Positions 12,960 to 28,040 of a DNA stretch of 64,000 bases are shown piece by piece. Each line of letters begins with the position of its first letter. The stretch's first letter is position 1. A program made the position numbers and the translations under genes. This stretch comes from Piscicola geometra (Eukaryota; Annelida; Clitellata; Hirudinida; Piscicolidae): contig OX030960.1 of NCBI GenBank assembly GCA_943735955.1, positions 1,714,134 to 1,778,133 on the forward strand, given 5' to 3'. Below the pieces are notes generated by a model. It did not search any database. It had not been told where the DNA came from and worked only from the letters and a program-made list of their open reading frames with translations.

Positions 12960-14195
12960 GAATAAAATCTGTCAAAGAGCAGATGAAAATTTTAGAATGC
13001 CAACGACCAACCCAGAAGCAGAAGGCAGGCTTGATTGCCTTTGACAGTTAATCCACAAAGAACAGTGGAGCTTGCCGCAGTTCCGGGTATCAGCCGCCTT
13101 TGACAGCGATCAACAAGCTCATCTCAACGAACAACTCATTGTCCTAGAGAATACCGACCAACGACGTGAGTACCACACCACGGGGAAAATAATAAATCTG
13201 ATTGCTGGAGATGACAACAAAGTCGATCCGTCTAAAGTGCCGCTGTTGGACCGCTTTCGGAGGAAGAAAGAAGAGCTGCTTGAGGGTTGGAAAGAATACT
13301 TCTCAACACTCATGCTGGTCTCTCAATCCTGTCTACACCATCCATGGTCAAAAGCTTCATCAAAACCACTGCCCTCTCACTGGACGAGTTCCGAAAGGAA
13401 ATCAAAGAGATGAAACCTAACAAGTCTCCATGGCTTGACCATGCAACAACAGCGAAAGTACTTCAGCACGGCGGTGACTTTTTTGTAAGTTGTGAATTCT
13501 CACCATCTGCGAGCTAGTCTACGACAGGTTTTGCCCACCAACACAATGGACATCGAGCTTGATCATCCCGCTGCCCAAGAAAGGAAATCTCCAGTTAATG
13601 ACAAACTACCGAGGTGTCAGTTTTATGTCCGTCGCAGCCAAAGTCTACAACCGCTTCCGTGAACCCATCGACTGGCTACTCAGAAAGAATCAGGCAGGTT
13701 TCAGAACAGGCCGCAGCTACATTCAGCAGATTAACATTCTGAGAAGGATTGCGGATGGCGCATACTCTTCATCGACTCCAAAAAAGCCTCTGACTGTATC
13801 AACCAAAATATGATGTTTTCAATATTGCAACGTTACGAGACCTTGAGAAAATTGTCAACGCAATCAAGGTACTGTACAGCAAGTCTGCATACAAGCCCAG
13901 CTATCTACACCATTCAGCATCTCTACAGGCGTTCTGCAAGGTGATGTTCTAGCTCCGTTCTATTCATTATGGTGATAGACTGCACATCCACATTGTCTGC
14001 AGACGAATTCGGATATGTCATCCACTTGAGAGCGACCCACCAAGAGCCAGAGCCCAGCTGGTTGCTGGCTGGACTAGAGACTGAACAGATGCGTCTTAAG
14101 CATCCAGATCCTTCAGTCTCTCTCCGACGACAAAACTCTTCTTCGATGCTCAGAACATCGCAATACTTTAAATACCTCGGATCTCATGATTAGTT
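12960..14195 (+). pseudogene. decayed non-LTR retrotransposon, reverse transcriptase region
   Basis: Translated pieces in shifting frames match the reverse transcriptase layout of RTE/jockey-like LINEs: KIINLIAGDDNKVD, then a linker with KEIKEMKPNKSPW, then PLPKKGNLQLMTNYRGVSF, then LLRKNQAGFRTGRS with IQQINILRR, and the start of the catalytic segment (FIDSKKASDCIN, where intact elements have an F-D-x-x-K-A-F-D type motif). There are at least three frameshifts and stops, so it is dead. Endonuclease pieces of a similar element lie on the minus strand at 22.8-23.2 kb and 30.7-32.0 kb. Confidence 0.8.
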
Positions 14196-14419
14196 AGCTT
14201 ATGTTGGAAATTTCAAATAGAAGACATGAAACTTTTGGAGTTGTATGTGAAATGTGGTTAGAGCTCCCAGAAGGAAAAGAATAATCGTGAAAAAGAAGTG
14301 CATTTTATATAATTCTATCGAAAATAAAACATTAGATGAAAGTATTAAATTGTATTCTTAAAGCTCTTAGGATCACGTATTAATCACGTATTTTTTCTTA
14401 AAAATTAATTTTGTGAAGA

Positions 14420-14525
14420 TATTTTTCCTGAAGACTTTTTATCCTGAAGACTTTTTATCCGAAGACTTTTTATCCTGAAGACTTTTTATCCGAAGATTTT
14501 TAATTCTGAAGACTTTTTATCTTAG
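14420..14525. repeat. 16 bp repeat, short block (GAAGACTTTTTATCC)
   Basis: Six or seven copies of a 14-16 bp unit related to the longer array at 15.3-15.8 kb. Confidence 0.9.
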
Positions 14526-14529
14526 AACC

Positions 14530-15300
14530 GCCTCCACTAGCTACCTACTTGACCAGGCAGATGAGCTCTGCAGATAAAGGACAGACTGTCTTTGGAATGA
14601 CTCTTCTAATTACACATCAAGTTCAAAAATGTTTAAAGACAAGAATCTTTAAAACTTTGATTTGTTTAATTTATTCATTAATTTGATGTAGATTATAAGA
14701 ATATTCACTAACTTCAAATTAGTTTACTCAATATTTTCTGAGTAAAACAATAACCATGTGTTCCATGTCATTTATTACTCAGAATTTTGAAATATTAATC
14801 CTATTATTAGTATCCCCAATCAATTTTAATTTTATAATGTATTTTCTAACATGGCCTGTGTTTGTCAAGCTGTGATTAATAAAGGGGAAAAATTATTTCC
14901 AAGTTAAACTGTAGTAAACAAGTACTTAATTGGTTTTTTGAATTTAAAAATATAATATAATAATTATTTTATTAATTTAAGTCAATCAGACTAAACTATA
15001 GTCACTATAGACTATTGTTCTCATATCTTTCCTTTGTCTGCACCTTTTATGGCTTCACTGAACTGTTTTGGAGAAATTCTAAATAAATTTTTTCTTGAAT
15101 ATTTCTCAGGCTACAGAGGTTACGTCTCTAAAAAAATAACCACGATCGAGAACCAGCAGAAAATTTAATGATTAAAGTGAAAAATAACAACGGCCAAGTC
15201 AAATTTATTCAGATTGAACGAAAAAAATAGAGCAAAAATTATATAAAAGTATTAAATTATGTTTTTTAAGTTTTAATGATCACGTATTAATCACGTATTT
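14530..15300. other. AT-rich interval, no gene seen
   Basis: No supported exon. The sequence around 15245-15300 resembles the sequence before the first block (ATTAAATTGTATTCTTAAAG and ATCACGTATTAATCACGTAT at 14346-14390), so the two blocks and their left flanks look like a segmental duplication. Confidence 0.5.
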
Positions 15301-15309
15301 TTCCTTGAA

Positions 15310-15836
15310 GATTTTTTTTACTGAAGATTTATTTTCTTAAGACTTTTTATCCTTAAGACTTTTTATCCTTAAGACTTTTTATCCTTAAGACTTTTTATCC
15401 TTAAGACTTTTTATCCTTAAGACTTTTTGTCCTTAAGACTTTTTATCCTTAAGACTTTTTGTCCTTAAGACTTTTTATTCTCAAGACTTTTTATCCTTAA
15501 GACTTTTTATCCTTAAGACTTTTTATCCTTAAGACTTTTTATCCTGAAGACTTTTTATCCTTAAGACTTTTTATCCTGAAGACTTTTTATCCTTAAGACT
15601 TTTCATCCTTAAGACTTTTTATCCTTAAGACTTTTTATCCTTAAGACTTTTCATCCTTAAGACTTTTTATCCTTAAGACTTTTTATCCTTAAGACTTTTT
15701 ATCCTTAAGACTTTTTATCCTGAAGACTTTTTATCCTTAAGACTTTTCATCCTTAAGACTTTTTATCCTTAAGACTTTTTATCCTTAAGACTTTTTATCC
15801 TTAAGACTTTTTATCCTTAAGACTCTTTATCCTAGA
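15310..15836. repeat. 16 bp satellite array, about 33 copies
   Basis: TTAAGACTTTTTATCC repeats head to tail with occasional CTGAAG and TTCATCC variants. The unit has a strong T/A composition and no coding potential. Confidence 0.97.
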
Positions 15837-16240
15837 ATCATTTTCTTCAAACGATTGAGCGTTACCCCGTTTGGTGTTGCAGACTTACATTTTTAAATAA
15901 AACGTTTTAAATATGAAAATTGAGAAAATGTTATGAAATCTGTTTTCAAAGTTAAACATAACATTTCTAAAAATCAAGCTTGTGGAAGGAACTAGCTCAT
16001 ATCTTCTCAAATCAAATCAACAAACTAAATCCACTGGATTTGGTCATCGTAGCATGTGAACATCATCATAAACAGCACTATTTCTCAACAAGTACTTACT
16101 CTTATCTCCCTCACTGATCACTTTCAATTAGGACGATAAAATAACCATTAGAGAATAGGTTTGAAAATATTAAAACAAAATATAATTTAGTAATCATTCT
16201 GAATTCATTTTCACAACGGAACAACGTGAAAGCTTGACAC

Positions 16241-16248
16241 TATATAAG
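16241..16248 (+). promoter_or_regulatory. TATA box of small secreted-protein gene
   Basis: TATATAAG lies about 122 bp before the start codon at 16370, followed 20-30 bp later by an initiator-like CCTCAGAGTCC. This suggests a transcription start near 16267-16272 and a 5' leader of about 100 nt. Confidence 0.65.
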
Positions 16249-16369
16249 GGGCCTCAATGCATGCCTCAGAGTCCTTAGTGCCCTGCCACATTGAATATCA
16301 AACACACACAAACATTGCCACGTAAAAATAACTTGAAACACAAACAAGCTAATTAAGAGTTAAGTAACG

Positions 16370-16466
16370 ATGAATGCAGTCATTCTGTTGTGCATGGTGT
16401 GCATGGTGGCCCTGGTAACAGCATCTGATGTTCCCGACCACTATGGAGTTGAGAACGAATATGCAG
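16370..16466 (+). CDS. secreted acidic protein, exon 1 (signal peptide)
   Basis: ATG in context AACGATGA. 32 codons plus one base, then donor GTGAGG. It encodes the hydrophobic leader and SDVPDHYGVENEYA. Confidence 0.75.
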
Positions 16467-17673
16467 GTGAGGTTGCGTGTAGCATTTTACTTTTAAGTTT
16501 GTTGTTGTTGTTGAGATATTTCGTTGATCTAAAAAGCATGACTGACTGAGTGATCGATTGATCGGCTGTGTATGTGTGCAATCCATCTTTGTAACGCCAC
16601 TTCACCCAAACTCGACAGGAGACGATGAAATCGACTACGACAGTAGCTTACTTGGCGTTTTAAAACTATTATTTTTATTTTTATTCATAATTTTTTAAAC
16701 GAGCTTCACAGCGCAAAGCTGACAGAATGTTTGAAGCCTTATTCGGGCTTTTGGAGCATTCATAAAATGTAGGGAGTGCTGATTATTCCTTTTTGAAATC
16801 ATTGCTAGATTATGAGTACGAAGAAAGTACCACTTCTAAAGTTCCAAAAGGTATGTAGGGGAGGGTGGCAAGGGAGGTTGGCAAGGAAGGGTGGCAAGGG
16901 AGGCTGGCAGGGGAGGGTGGTAGGGGAAGTTGGCAGGGGAGGGTGGTAGGGGAAGTTAGCAGAGGAAGGTGGTAAGGAAGGGTGGTAGAGGAAGGTGGTA
17001 AGGGAGGGTGGTAGAGGAAGGTGGTAAGGGAGGGTGGTAGAGGAAGGTGGTAAGGGAGGGTGGTAGAGGAAGGTGGTAAGGGAGGGTGGTAGAGGAAGGT
17101 GGTAAGGGAGGGTGGTAGAGGAAGGTGGTAAGGGAGGGTGGTAGAGGAAGGTGGTAAGGGAGGGTGGTAGAGGAAGGTGGTAAGGGAGGGTGGTAGAGGA
17201 AGGTGGTAAGGGAGGGTGGTAGAGGAAGGTGGTAAGGGAGGGTGGTAGAGGAAGGTGGTAAGGGAGGGTGGTAGAGGAAGGTGAGGGTTGTAAAGAATGA
17301 TGGAAGGGGTGAGGAACCGGGAGGAGGGGAAGTGGAAAAACAAAAAATTTGAAGGGCGGATAAATGTTAACAAGTTTGAACTCTTTCAACATGAGTCAAT
17401 CATTGCTCCTTGCACCACCCACATGAATCATCCTCAACGATTACACTTTAAACAACGGCAGGTCAAGAGGTAAAAGAGAAAGAAAGCGAAAATGACTATG
17501 GTGAGCCCTATCCGCACCGTTGAATCTTTCAAACCCTCCAATGAGTGATTTATTCAGCAGACTCTCACCACATCACAGGAGGTTTTGAAGAGAACGAGGG
17601 AGACGACTATGCCAAAGTGACCTTCTACGGAGAAGGTGGTGCTCACTTCAGTGTGGCTTCGATGCAGTCCTGA
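16370..17673 (+). CDS. small secreted acidic Tyr-containing protein, five exons
   Basis: I join 16370-16466, 16619-16642, 16809-16850, 17462-17500 and 17579-17673. Each junction is GT-AG and phase 1, giving 98 residues and a TGA stop. Residues 1-18 (MNAVILLCMVCMVALVTA) form a signal peptide. The mature part is strongly acidic with Tyr next to Asp/Glu (ENEYAGDDEIDYD, DYEYEES, ENDYGG, GDDYAKVTF), which would suit tyrosine sulfation or cation binding; that is inference. The tail is Gly/Ser/Ala (GEGGAHFSVASMQS). I do not recognise the family. The 24 nt exon 2 with its GTAGCT donor is the least sure part; since all inner exons are symmetric, any could be skipped without shifting frame. Confidence 0.7.
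16867..17285. repeat. 26 bp (13+13) purine/GT minisatellite, about 12-14 copies
   Basis: The alternating half-units GGTGGTAGAGGAA and GGTGGTAAGGGAG tandemly repeat in intron 3 of the secreted-protein gene. The array starts 16 bp after the GTATGT donor. Pyrimidine is rare on this strand. Pro/Leu/Thr frames opposite are repeat translations. Confidence 0.95.
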
Positions 17674-17679
17674 TTCTAT

Positions 17680-18540
17680 CTTCAAGTTTTATGCAACTCA
17701 TGAAGATAAATTTTCAGTCTGTTGGACTTTGCTGGCAAAACATTTTGTATAGACTGACAGGAAAATCCGCTTTACTGGCCATACTGACCTATAACAAGTT
17801 TAATTTGTTATAATGATAAAAATTTCGTTTTTAATCATGGCGAAAAGCCTTCGTTTATTGTTGATCAACTGACCGACGAACAACAACATTTGTCGGCCAG
17901 TTGTGACTTTGTGGCTCACTATTTTTAGTCTTTTAAAAATCAATATTTTGCAGTTTTTATTATTTAATTTTTACATTTAGGTATTTTATTTACTTCTATT
18001 TGTTTAATATAATGACAAACACTTGAAAATTTACTAATGATTTATGTACTTTATTAAAAAAAGTTATATCTCTAAAAATCCTAAATGAAAGTTCAATGAA
18101 TCCGTAAACAAAACAGCAGTTATTGCAAAATATTTAAAAAACTGCAAAAAAGTTACTTATTTATAAATACATTTTTAACTGAAAATGTACTGGTAGTCTC
18201 ACGGACCAAACAAGCGGATTTCATTGCGGTCTTTTTGGCGGTGAAAAAAAAACCGACCGACAGCCTTTCACCACGACTTTTGCAGTCTAAAAATAAACAA
18301 TTTCGCATTTTGCCGATGATGACAGTGTACTGGAAGACTTTCAGAGGGAGAAACAAACAAGGTGTTGTGTTGCATAGATGAGGCCATCGATAAATAGATT
18401 CGACACGAATGTTTCATTCCTCCTTCTTAATAAGACAACTTTTTAATTTTGTATTCGTCACTATATTGAATGAACGAAAGTAAAATTATATATTTTCATA
18501 TTAAGTTCAATTTCTAAGAATTATAAAATGATGATTTTTA
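17680..18540. other. 3' flank of secreted-protein gene / upstream region of next gene
   Basis: AT-rich, with no exon recognised. It should contain the 3' UTR of the first gene and perhaps a missing 5' exon of the second. AATATAATG and ATTAAAAAA near 18005-18060 are possible but unconvincing polyadenylation contexts. Confidence 0.4.
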
Positions 18541-18594
18541 AACACAAAAACACATGCGAGCTTCACAATTGGCCGGTGAAGTTTTTCCACCTTT

Positions 18595-20800
<2,206 letters not shown>

Positions 20801-21280
20801 TTAAATAAGTTCTAGCCCGCATAACGAATCTAGACCACACAACCACTCTCTAGTCGTTGGCAAGAGCAGACTCCACAAACTGGTAAGCGACCGGCAGGCA
20901 AGCCTCTCCTCTTTATATACTATATATTGTCCGTACCTTTGTAGGAGGCATTTTATAATTATTCCTTTTTTTCCCCATCGACAAATTAAGATTTATACAC
21001 TGAAATTTTTATTCCTCATTTTTTTATGCCTTACCCAACGTTTAATATTGGGTAATGGATAGGAGTAGATATTCAAAGAAGCAATATTGCGCCGTCTTCC
21101 TTTCTAAATCGAGACGCATTCTTCAATGGGACGATCATGTATGATGTATAAATGAAGTAGGCCTGGTGTTATTGAATGATTATCAACACAATTTTGAATG
21201 TTTTGGCACTCGCTTATGAACTACATCTACAGAAACAAGTGAAAGCGATCGTCGACTCACTAGTGACTGAGATGGAAGGC
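20801..21280. other. 3' flank of acidic repeat gene
   Basis: No exon is visible. A possible polyadenylation region is not marked by a perfect AATAAA close to the stop. Confidence 0.4.
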
Positions 21281-21352
21281 AAATGAGTGCCACGGTGGAT
21301 GCTTTAATCTCATTGTTCAGTCATCACTCAAAGCAGATTCAACATGTTCAAT

Positions 21353-21740
21353 ATTCCATTTATCTACCTATCCATCTACCTATCCATCTACCTATCCAAC
21401 TATCTATCCATCTACCTATCCATCTACCTATCCATCTACCTCTCCATCTCCCTATCCATCTACCTATCCATCTATCTATCCATCTCCCTATCCATCTACC
21501 TATCCATCTACCTATCCATCTTCCTATCCATTTATCTATCCATCTACCTATCCATCTACCTATCCATCTACCTATCCATCTACCTATCCATCTACCTATC
21601 CATCTACCTATCCATCTACCTATCCATCTATCTATCCATCTACCTATCCATTTACCTATTCATCTACCTATCCATCTATCTATCCAGCTACCTATTCATC
21701 TGTCGTTCCATCTGTTTATATATCTATTCATCTATCTATT
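21353..21740. repeat. CTATCCAT/CTACCTATC microsatellite array
   Basis: About 390 bp of a tetranucleotide-based repeat, mostly TATCCATCTACC. Not coding. Confidence 0.95.
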
Positions 21741-21834
21741 AATGCCTATCCCTCCTTTCATCGACCATTTTGCGTATTTATTAACCTCTTTCCTCACTAC
21801 TTTCACCACTACCTCTACCATGTATCATTATTAC

Positions 21835-22395
21835 AACTAACATCCTTACCACCACCACCACAACTACCACCATAACCACCACCGCAATCATCACTTTCAC
21901 CATCTCCACCACCATCATCACTCTCATTACCACCACCCACACCAACACCACCACTACTACCACCAACACCACCACTACTAGCCCCAACACCACCACCACT
22001 TCCACCACCCCCATCACCACCACCACTCTCATTACCATCACCACTTCCACCACCACCACCCCCATCACCACCACCACTCTCATCACCACCAACACTACTT
22101 CCACCACCCCCATCACTACCACTACTTCCACCATCCCCATCACCACCACTACTTCCACCACCCCCATCACCACCACCACCACCCCCCCCATCACCACCAC
22201 TCCCATCACCACCAACACTCCCATTACCCCCACTAGTTCCACCACCACTTTCACCACCACCACCCCCATCACCACTACCACCTCCATCACCACCACCACC
22301 ACTTCCACCACTACCACTTTTTCCACCACCACCACCACCCCCATCCCCACTATCACTACCACCCCTATCACCACCACCACTTCCACCACAGAGGT
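21835..22395. repeat. CCA/CCACCCCCAT-rich array
   Basis: About 560 bp of degenerate CCACCACCCCCATCACC-type repeats. The 208-codon Gly/Ser frame opposite is a repeat artefact. Confidence 0.93.
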
Positions 22396-22795
22396 ATGAT
22401 GCTGCGATGATGTCTAAAGAGCATTGCAGCTGATGCTTCATGACTTTTGAGGGGACTCTAAGACTTCTCTGGCCTCCCCATTCTATTCTTTTTCCACCGA
22501 TAATTGGAACATCACTTGGACATTTCTATTGCTCATTGCCGTTAAATACTTATATTTTCAAATTTAATTTTGCAAAAAAAAAATTCAACTTATTTTTGGT
22601 TTTTAGTTCGGACATGTAGTTTATTAATAAAAAAATTATATTTCTATAAATTAATTTCAAGTGGTTGTAAATATATTTAATTATCGAGTTGTACTTTATA
22701 GTTTTGCCTTCGTCTGTCAGCAGCTCTTTCCATGTTAGGACGATTTACTTCATAAAAATTAAATCAAGGTTGACTATGAAAAAACCGTATTAAAA

Positions 22796-23209
22796 TCAAA
22801 CTTGGATCAAAACTGATTCCACTTTCATTGTTCTACAAGGTTTGTGACACAGATAATGGTGAGATTCTTTTTTCCACCCATCAGTGAGTTTCATGGTCAT
22901 GAGCCTGTCGTTAACTCCTTTGGGAAGTCTTGCCAGCTTTTCGACAAGAGTTGTCTTAACTGCAAAGCCAACACCTGCTTTACGCCGTTCTTTGCTGGGT
23001 CTGCCACTCCAGAAGAAGGTGTAGCCAGAGCCTCTTTCGCAAAGCTCTCCTTCTTCCGCAAGCCTGGTCTCGCTCAAGGCTGCGATGTCGATGTCGTATC
23101 TTGCGAGTTCTTGACCTATCAGGGCTGTTCTTCTTTGGGGTTTGTCCACATCAAGGGTGCAACCAGCTGAAAATGCTGAAACGGGCTCAAATCTCGTTGA
23201 AAAAATCAA
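22796..23209 (-). pseudogene. non-LTR retrotransposon endonuclease fragment
   Basis: The frame contains RRTALIGQELARYDIDIAAL, SETRLAEEGE and GYTFFWSGRP-SKERRKAGVGFA, then RLPKGVNDRLMTMKL. This is the N-terminal part of the apurinic-like endonuclease of RTE-type LINEs (the SETR block holds a catalytic Glu). It ends abruptly near 22796, so the element is 5'-only or degraded. The opposite-strand frame is a shadow. Confidence 0.85.
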
Positions 23210-24690
23210 TTTTTTAACTCATTCACTGCCATTGTTGCGTTTTTGCAACATTAATCTTTTTTCTGTTTCAATACCGATATTTTTCTCGATAAATTTGAAC
23301 CTTCAATTTCATGAGTTGATTTATTATATTTTTTATTTTAATCTTGTATTTCTTGTTCACATTTAAAATCTCTCAAAACAATTTTTACTCGCTCAGATAA
23401 TTGTTCAATTTTGTTGTTAGATTCCTCATCATTTCTGTTCAAAAGTGTGAGAACATTCCATTTGCCAAGTCTTAGAAGAATTACACAGGCAAACAAACAA
23501 CATTTTTTTAGTGTTTTGACTTTTAACATTGGTTTTTTTAGCTATATTTGAGGGGCTGATTTCAAATATGAAATCAGTTTTATTCTACCAGCTCTAGTTT
23601 TTCAGATAAGTTGCATTTTAATCTGCAGTTTTTACTCTTTATTTTGTCATATTTAATAACACTGTTCAATAGAAATCCTAATATTTTTTGTATACAACTT
23701 GAAATATAGTTTTTAACGTTATTATATTTAAAATTTGTTCCAAAACAAAAATGAGTTCAAGAAGGAGTTTTTTTAATAATTCTGACGTGTTTTGCTCTAT
23801 TTGTGGAGAAAACACATAAAAAGAAAACAAAAAACTGTGAGCGTTTTTAGGAAAAAAGCCTATCTCGGTTACTTTGATGTTGAACTTGATAATTAGGATG
23901 AAACAGGAGCACCCCACTGAATCTGGAAGACGTGTGAAGAGTATTTGCAGAAGTGGACTACTGGAAAAAGAAATAGTTTGAAATTTCGCATACAATGGTT
24001 TCGTGAGAAAATTAAACCAGTTTTGAGAATTTTTATTATTTTCTTATAAATATTATTAGAATCAAACAAAATAACCGTAATAAGTGGACTTATTTCGATT
24101 AGTTACTGCTGGACTTTTGATTATGTTTCTGATACTAATGAAGGTGATGGTGATTATAAAGTAGTGTTATTAATTTTTCAAATTTTCAACAAGAATGAAT
24201 CCCTAGATTTAATCATAAATCTCAACTTTTCCAAAAAAATTTCTGAATTATTAGCTTCTAGATTGAATGAAAAATATTTACTGAAACAAAAATCTAAAAA
24301 GTTTTTTACCGTAAACGAGAAAGAGTCTTCGAAATTAGACATTTTTGGATTGTGACGAAATTAGTGAACTCTTGGAAAAATTGGGTCTTTCAATACATTT
24401 TCCAGACGTTTTTTTATTGATAGATCAAAACGCAGTTTAATATGTTCAATCTTTCGATTTTTTGAAAATCAGGAACATATTTTCAATATTTTTATATAAA
24501 AAAATGATTAAAAAAATTATTACAATTATTCGATTTTGTTTCTTACATTTTATTAATAATCGTGGAGCATAAAAATGGCTAAAACTTTATATCTCAAAAA
24601 CTCTAACAGCTAAAAGAACTACTGCCAAATTTGAATTCGGGAGATCAAATTCACATAAAATCAGCAAAAAATATTCTGGCTGTTGGTCAG
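23210..24690. other. AT-rich interval, no gene supported
   Basis: Several 60-100 codon frames exist but lack splice context or recognisable motifs; they are Lys/Ile/Phe-rich as expected by composition. Confidence 0.5.
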
Positions 24691-24706
24691 AGTAATTCTT
24701 GATTTT

Positions 24707-25339
24707 GTATGTATGTATGTATGTATGTATGTATGTATGTATGTATGTATTTATGTATGTATGTATGTATGTATGTATGTATGTATGTATGTATGTATGT
24801 ATGTATGTATGTATGTATGTATGTATGTATGTATGTATGTATGTATGTATGTATGTATGTATGTATGTATGTATGTATGTATGTATGTATGTATGTATGT
24901 ATGTATGTATGTATGTATGTATGTATGTATGTATGTATGTATGTATGTATGTATGTATGTATGTATGTATGTATGTATGTATGTATGTATGTATGTATGT
25001 ATGTATGTATGTATGTATGTATGTATGTATGTATGTATGGATGTATGTATGTATGTATGTATGTATGTATGTATGTATGTATGTATGTATGTATGTATGT
25101 ATGTATGTATGTATGTATGTATGTATGTATGTATGTATGTATGTATGTATGTATGTATGTATGTATGTATGTATGTATGTATGTATGTATGTATGTATGT
25201 ATGTATGTATGTATGTATGTATGTATTTATGTATGTATGTATGTATGTATGTATTTATGTATGTATGTATGTATGTATGTATTTTTGTATGTATGTATGT
25301 ATGTATGTATGTATGTATGTATGTATGTATGTATGTATG

Positions 25340-25373
<34 letters not shown>

Positions 25374-25733
25374 TGTATGTATGTATGTATGTATGTATGT
25401 ATGTATGTATGTATGTATGTATGTATGTATGTATGTATGTATGTATGTATGTATGTATGTATGTATGTATGTATGTATGTATGTATGTATGTATGTATGT
25501 ATGTATGTATGTATGTATGTATGTATGTATGTATGTATGTATGTATGTATGTATGTATGTATGTATGTATGTATGTATGTATGTATGTATGTATGTATGT
25601 ATGTATGTATGTATGTATGTATGTATGTATGTATGTATGTATGTATGTATGTATGTATGTATGTATGTATGTATGTATGTATGTATGTATGTATGTATGT
25701 ATGTATGTATGTATGTATGTATGTATGTATGTG
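24707..25733. repeat. (ATGT)n tetranucleotide microsatellite, about 1.03 kb
   Basis: Nearly perfect ATGT repeats, about 255 copies with around ten point changes. All six-frame translations (Tyr-Val-Cys-Met, Tyr-Ile-His-Thr) are artefacts. Confidence 0.99.
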
Positions 25734-25779
25734 TGTATTCGTTTGTTTGTGTGTGTGCTTGTAGGATGCATTCAAAATA

Positions 25780-26545
25780 AATTCTTTTGTGGAAAGATAA
25801 AGACTGTTTCGCAAATCGTGGAGGCGCCTGCGTGGGCCAATTGAATTACTGACCGTCTTTGTGTCGTCTCGCTGTCTCTGCACCTTTGCAGTCCTTCGAA
25901 AGTGAGTCTTCAGCTGTTCATGCAATCCATCATTGCTGCTCCTCAGTAAGACATCCCATCGAAGACGCTTCGAGAATTCTTCCAGCTTTTGCAGTTCTGT
26001 TTGTTCAATCGCCTGCGAGATGCATCCCCCAATCGATCCTCTCTTCTCTTCCAGAAGTATTGATAAGCGGCGTGTATTTTTCTTCCTCTTCTTCTTTTTC
26101 TACTTCTTCTTCTTCTTCCTCCTATTTTTTAAATTTTCCATCATGAACCATTGCAAATATAGTTGATACATTGTCAAAGTATTCAAATATCTCCATCAAT
26201 TATTGAAAGTTTCAACAATTTAGACTCTGGTACGCTGAATTTTCGAAGATGATTTTTGAAGGCGCAGAAAACAGTGGAGACATGTGTGAGGATAAGCGAA
26301 CTTTGAAAGCGCTGCAAGGTGCTGAATGCCTTGCCTTTTGCACCATCATGTCGACAGCATTATGCAATAGAAGGAGACTGCAATAATCGCCCAAACTACT
26401 CATCTTCGTTATTTTAGAGAAGCGTTAAACACGATATAGCTCCACGACAGTACAGGAATAAGTTTATGAGAGCTTGCGATCAAGGGAAGGTGGTGAGGAG
26501 GGGGCAGGTGTGTGAGGATGTCCCAAGGGACTTGGTGCGTGTGTT
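25780..26545. other. unassigned interval, possibly old mobile element sequence
   Basis: No clear exon. A TTCTTCC pyrimidine run lies at 26085-26130. Short frames at 25859-26166 and 26212-26403 carry no recognised motif. Confidence 0.4.
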
Positions 26546-26552
26546 GCTGATG

Positions 26553-26757
26553 AAGCATATTGCCGTCCGGGAGGAAGCCAATGGGTGGAGCATATTGCCG
26601 TTGGGGAGGAAGCCAATGGGTGGAGCATATTGCCGTCGGGGAAGAAGCCAATGGGTGGAGCATATTGCCGTCGGGGAAGAAGCCAATGGGTGGAGCATAT
26701 TGCCGTCCGGGAGGAAGCCAATGGGTGGAGCATATTGTGGCGGGAAGGAAGCCATGG
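26553..26757. repeat. 35 bp minisatellite, about 6 copies
   Basis: The unit contains AGCATATTGCCGTC and AAGCCAATGGGTGGAG. Copies differ by GGGGAAGA, CGGGAGGA and TGGGGAGG variants. Frames on both strands are repeat translations. Confidence 0.95.
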
Positions 26758-26799
26758 GTGGAGGAATGAAGCAAGATATGTAGCTGTTGAAGATTACCA

Positions 26800-27600
26800 T
26801 CTCGATTAGCATCTCGGCATTTGACAGCAGCTTCAACTTTATAGACGGAGGCGAGAGACCTGAATCCATCATGCCACATCGTTTGCATAAAGCTTTCACG
26901 TCTTAAAAAACGAGCGTCTTTCCAGCACAAAAGTCTTTTCATTTTTAATTAAATTGAAAAAATTTCATTTACTTTTGCAATGTACTTTTTGTATTTTGAA
27001 TGAGCTATTTAGCATGCTTCAATGACGTTTAGGCAGTTTGCTGCTTTCATTTCATCCTCACATTTGAAGCTTTCGCCATAGCTTTCTTCTCAATGACGGA
27101 ATATATTTAGATATAGAAGTTTAATTCAAATTCAATCTCAAAACAATGCAAAACATCTTCCCTTCATCGTTTATTCATTAAAATGTCAGCTCGAGAGATA
27201 TTGGACTAAGCATGTTGACTTCTTCAAAGAGTCCTGCATGCATTCCAAAGGTCTCTAAATCGTTTGCCTTCCTCAACAGACTGCAGGCTGACGGCAGCAA
27301 TTGCAGATATTCATCTTTGAAATGAAGTCTTCTGAGTCGATGAATAATTCAGAAGAGAAGCGCCTGATGCTCTTTCCCCTCCATCAGCGCAGTCGTCACT
27401 TGGTTGACAAAAAAGGAATGACTTTAAGTTTCGGAATAAGTCATGTCCATGCCTGGAGCATTTGATTAGAGACTTGAATCCTCCCATGTTGCCATAGAGC
27501 AGTTTCTGTTGCCAGCATTTTATGTGTAATCTCAGTGAAATCAAATATTTAAAATATCATATTCTTTTCATATGCGAGATTTTAGAAAAGGGGTTAAAAG
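26800..27600. other. interval without a supported gene
   Basis: Short frames on the minus strand (26409-26942 and 27311-27544) begin with sequence that could be old repeat-derived peptide, but I cannot assign it. Confidence 0.4.
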
Positions 27601-27614
27601 AATTTTCCTCTGTC

Positions 27615-28040
<426 letters not shown>

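Noticed and set aside
24587..25925. Tyr-Val-Cys-Met and Tyr-Ile-His-Thr frames of 230-390 codons
   Set aside because: Pure (ATGT)n translations on both strands.
25859..26166. Plus-strand frames with Ser/Phe runs
   Set aside because: They end in a TTCTTCC run and have no splice context or recognisable domain.
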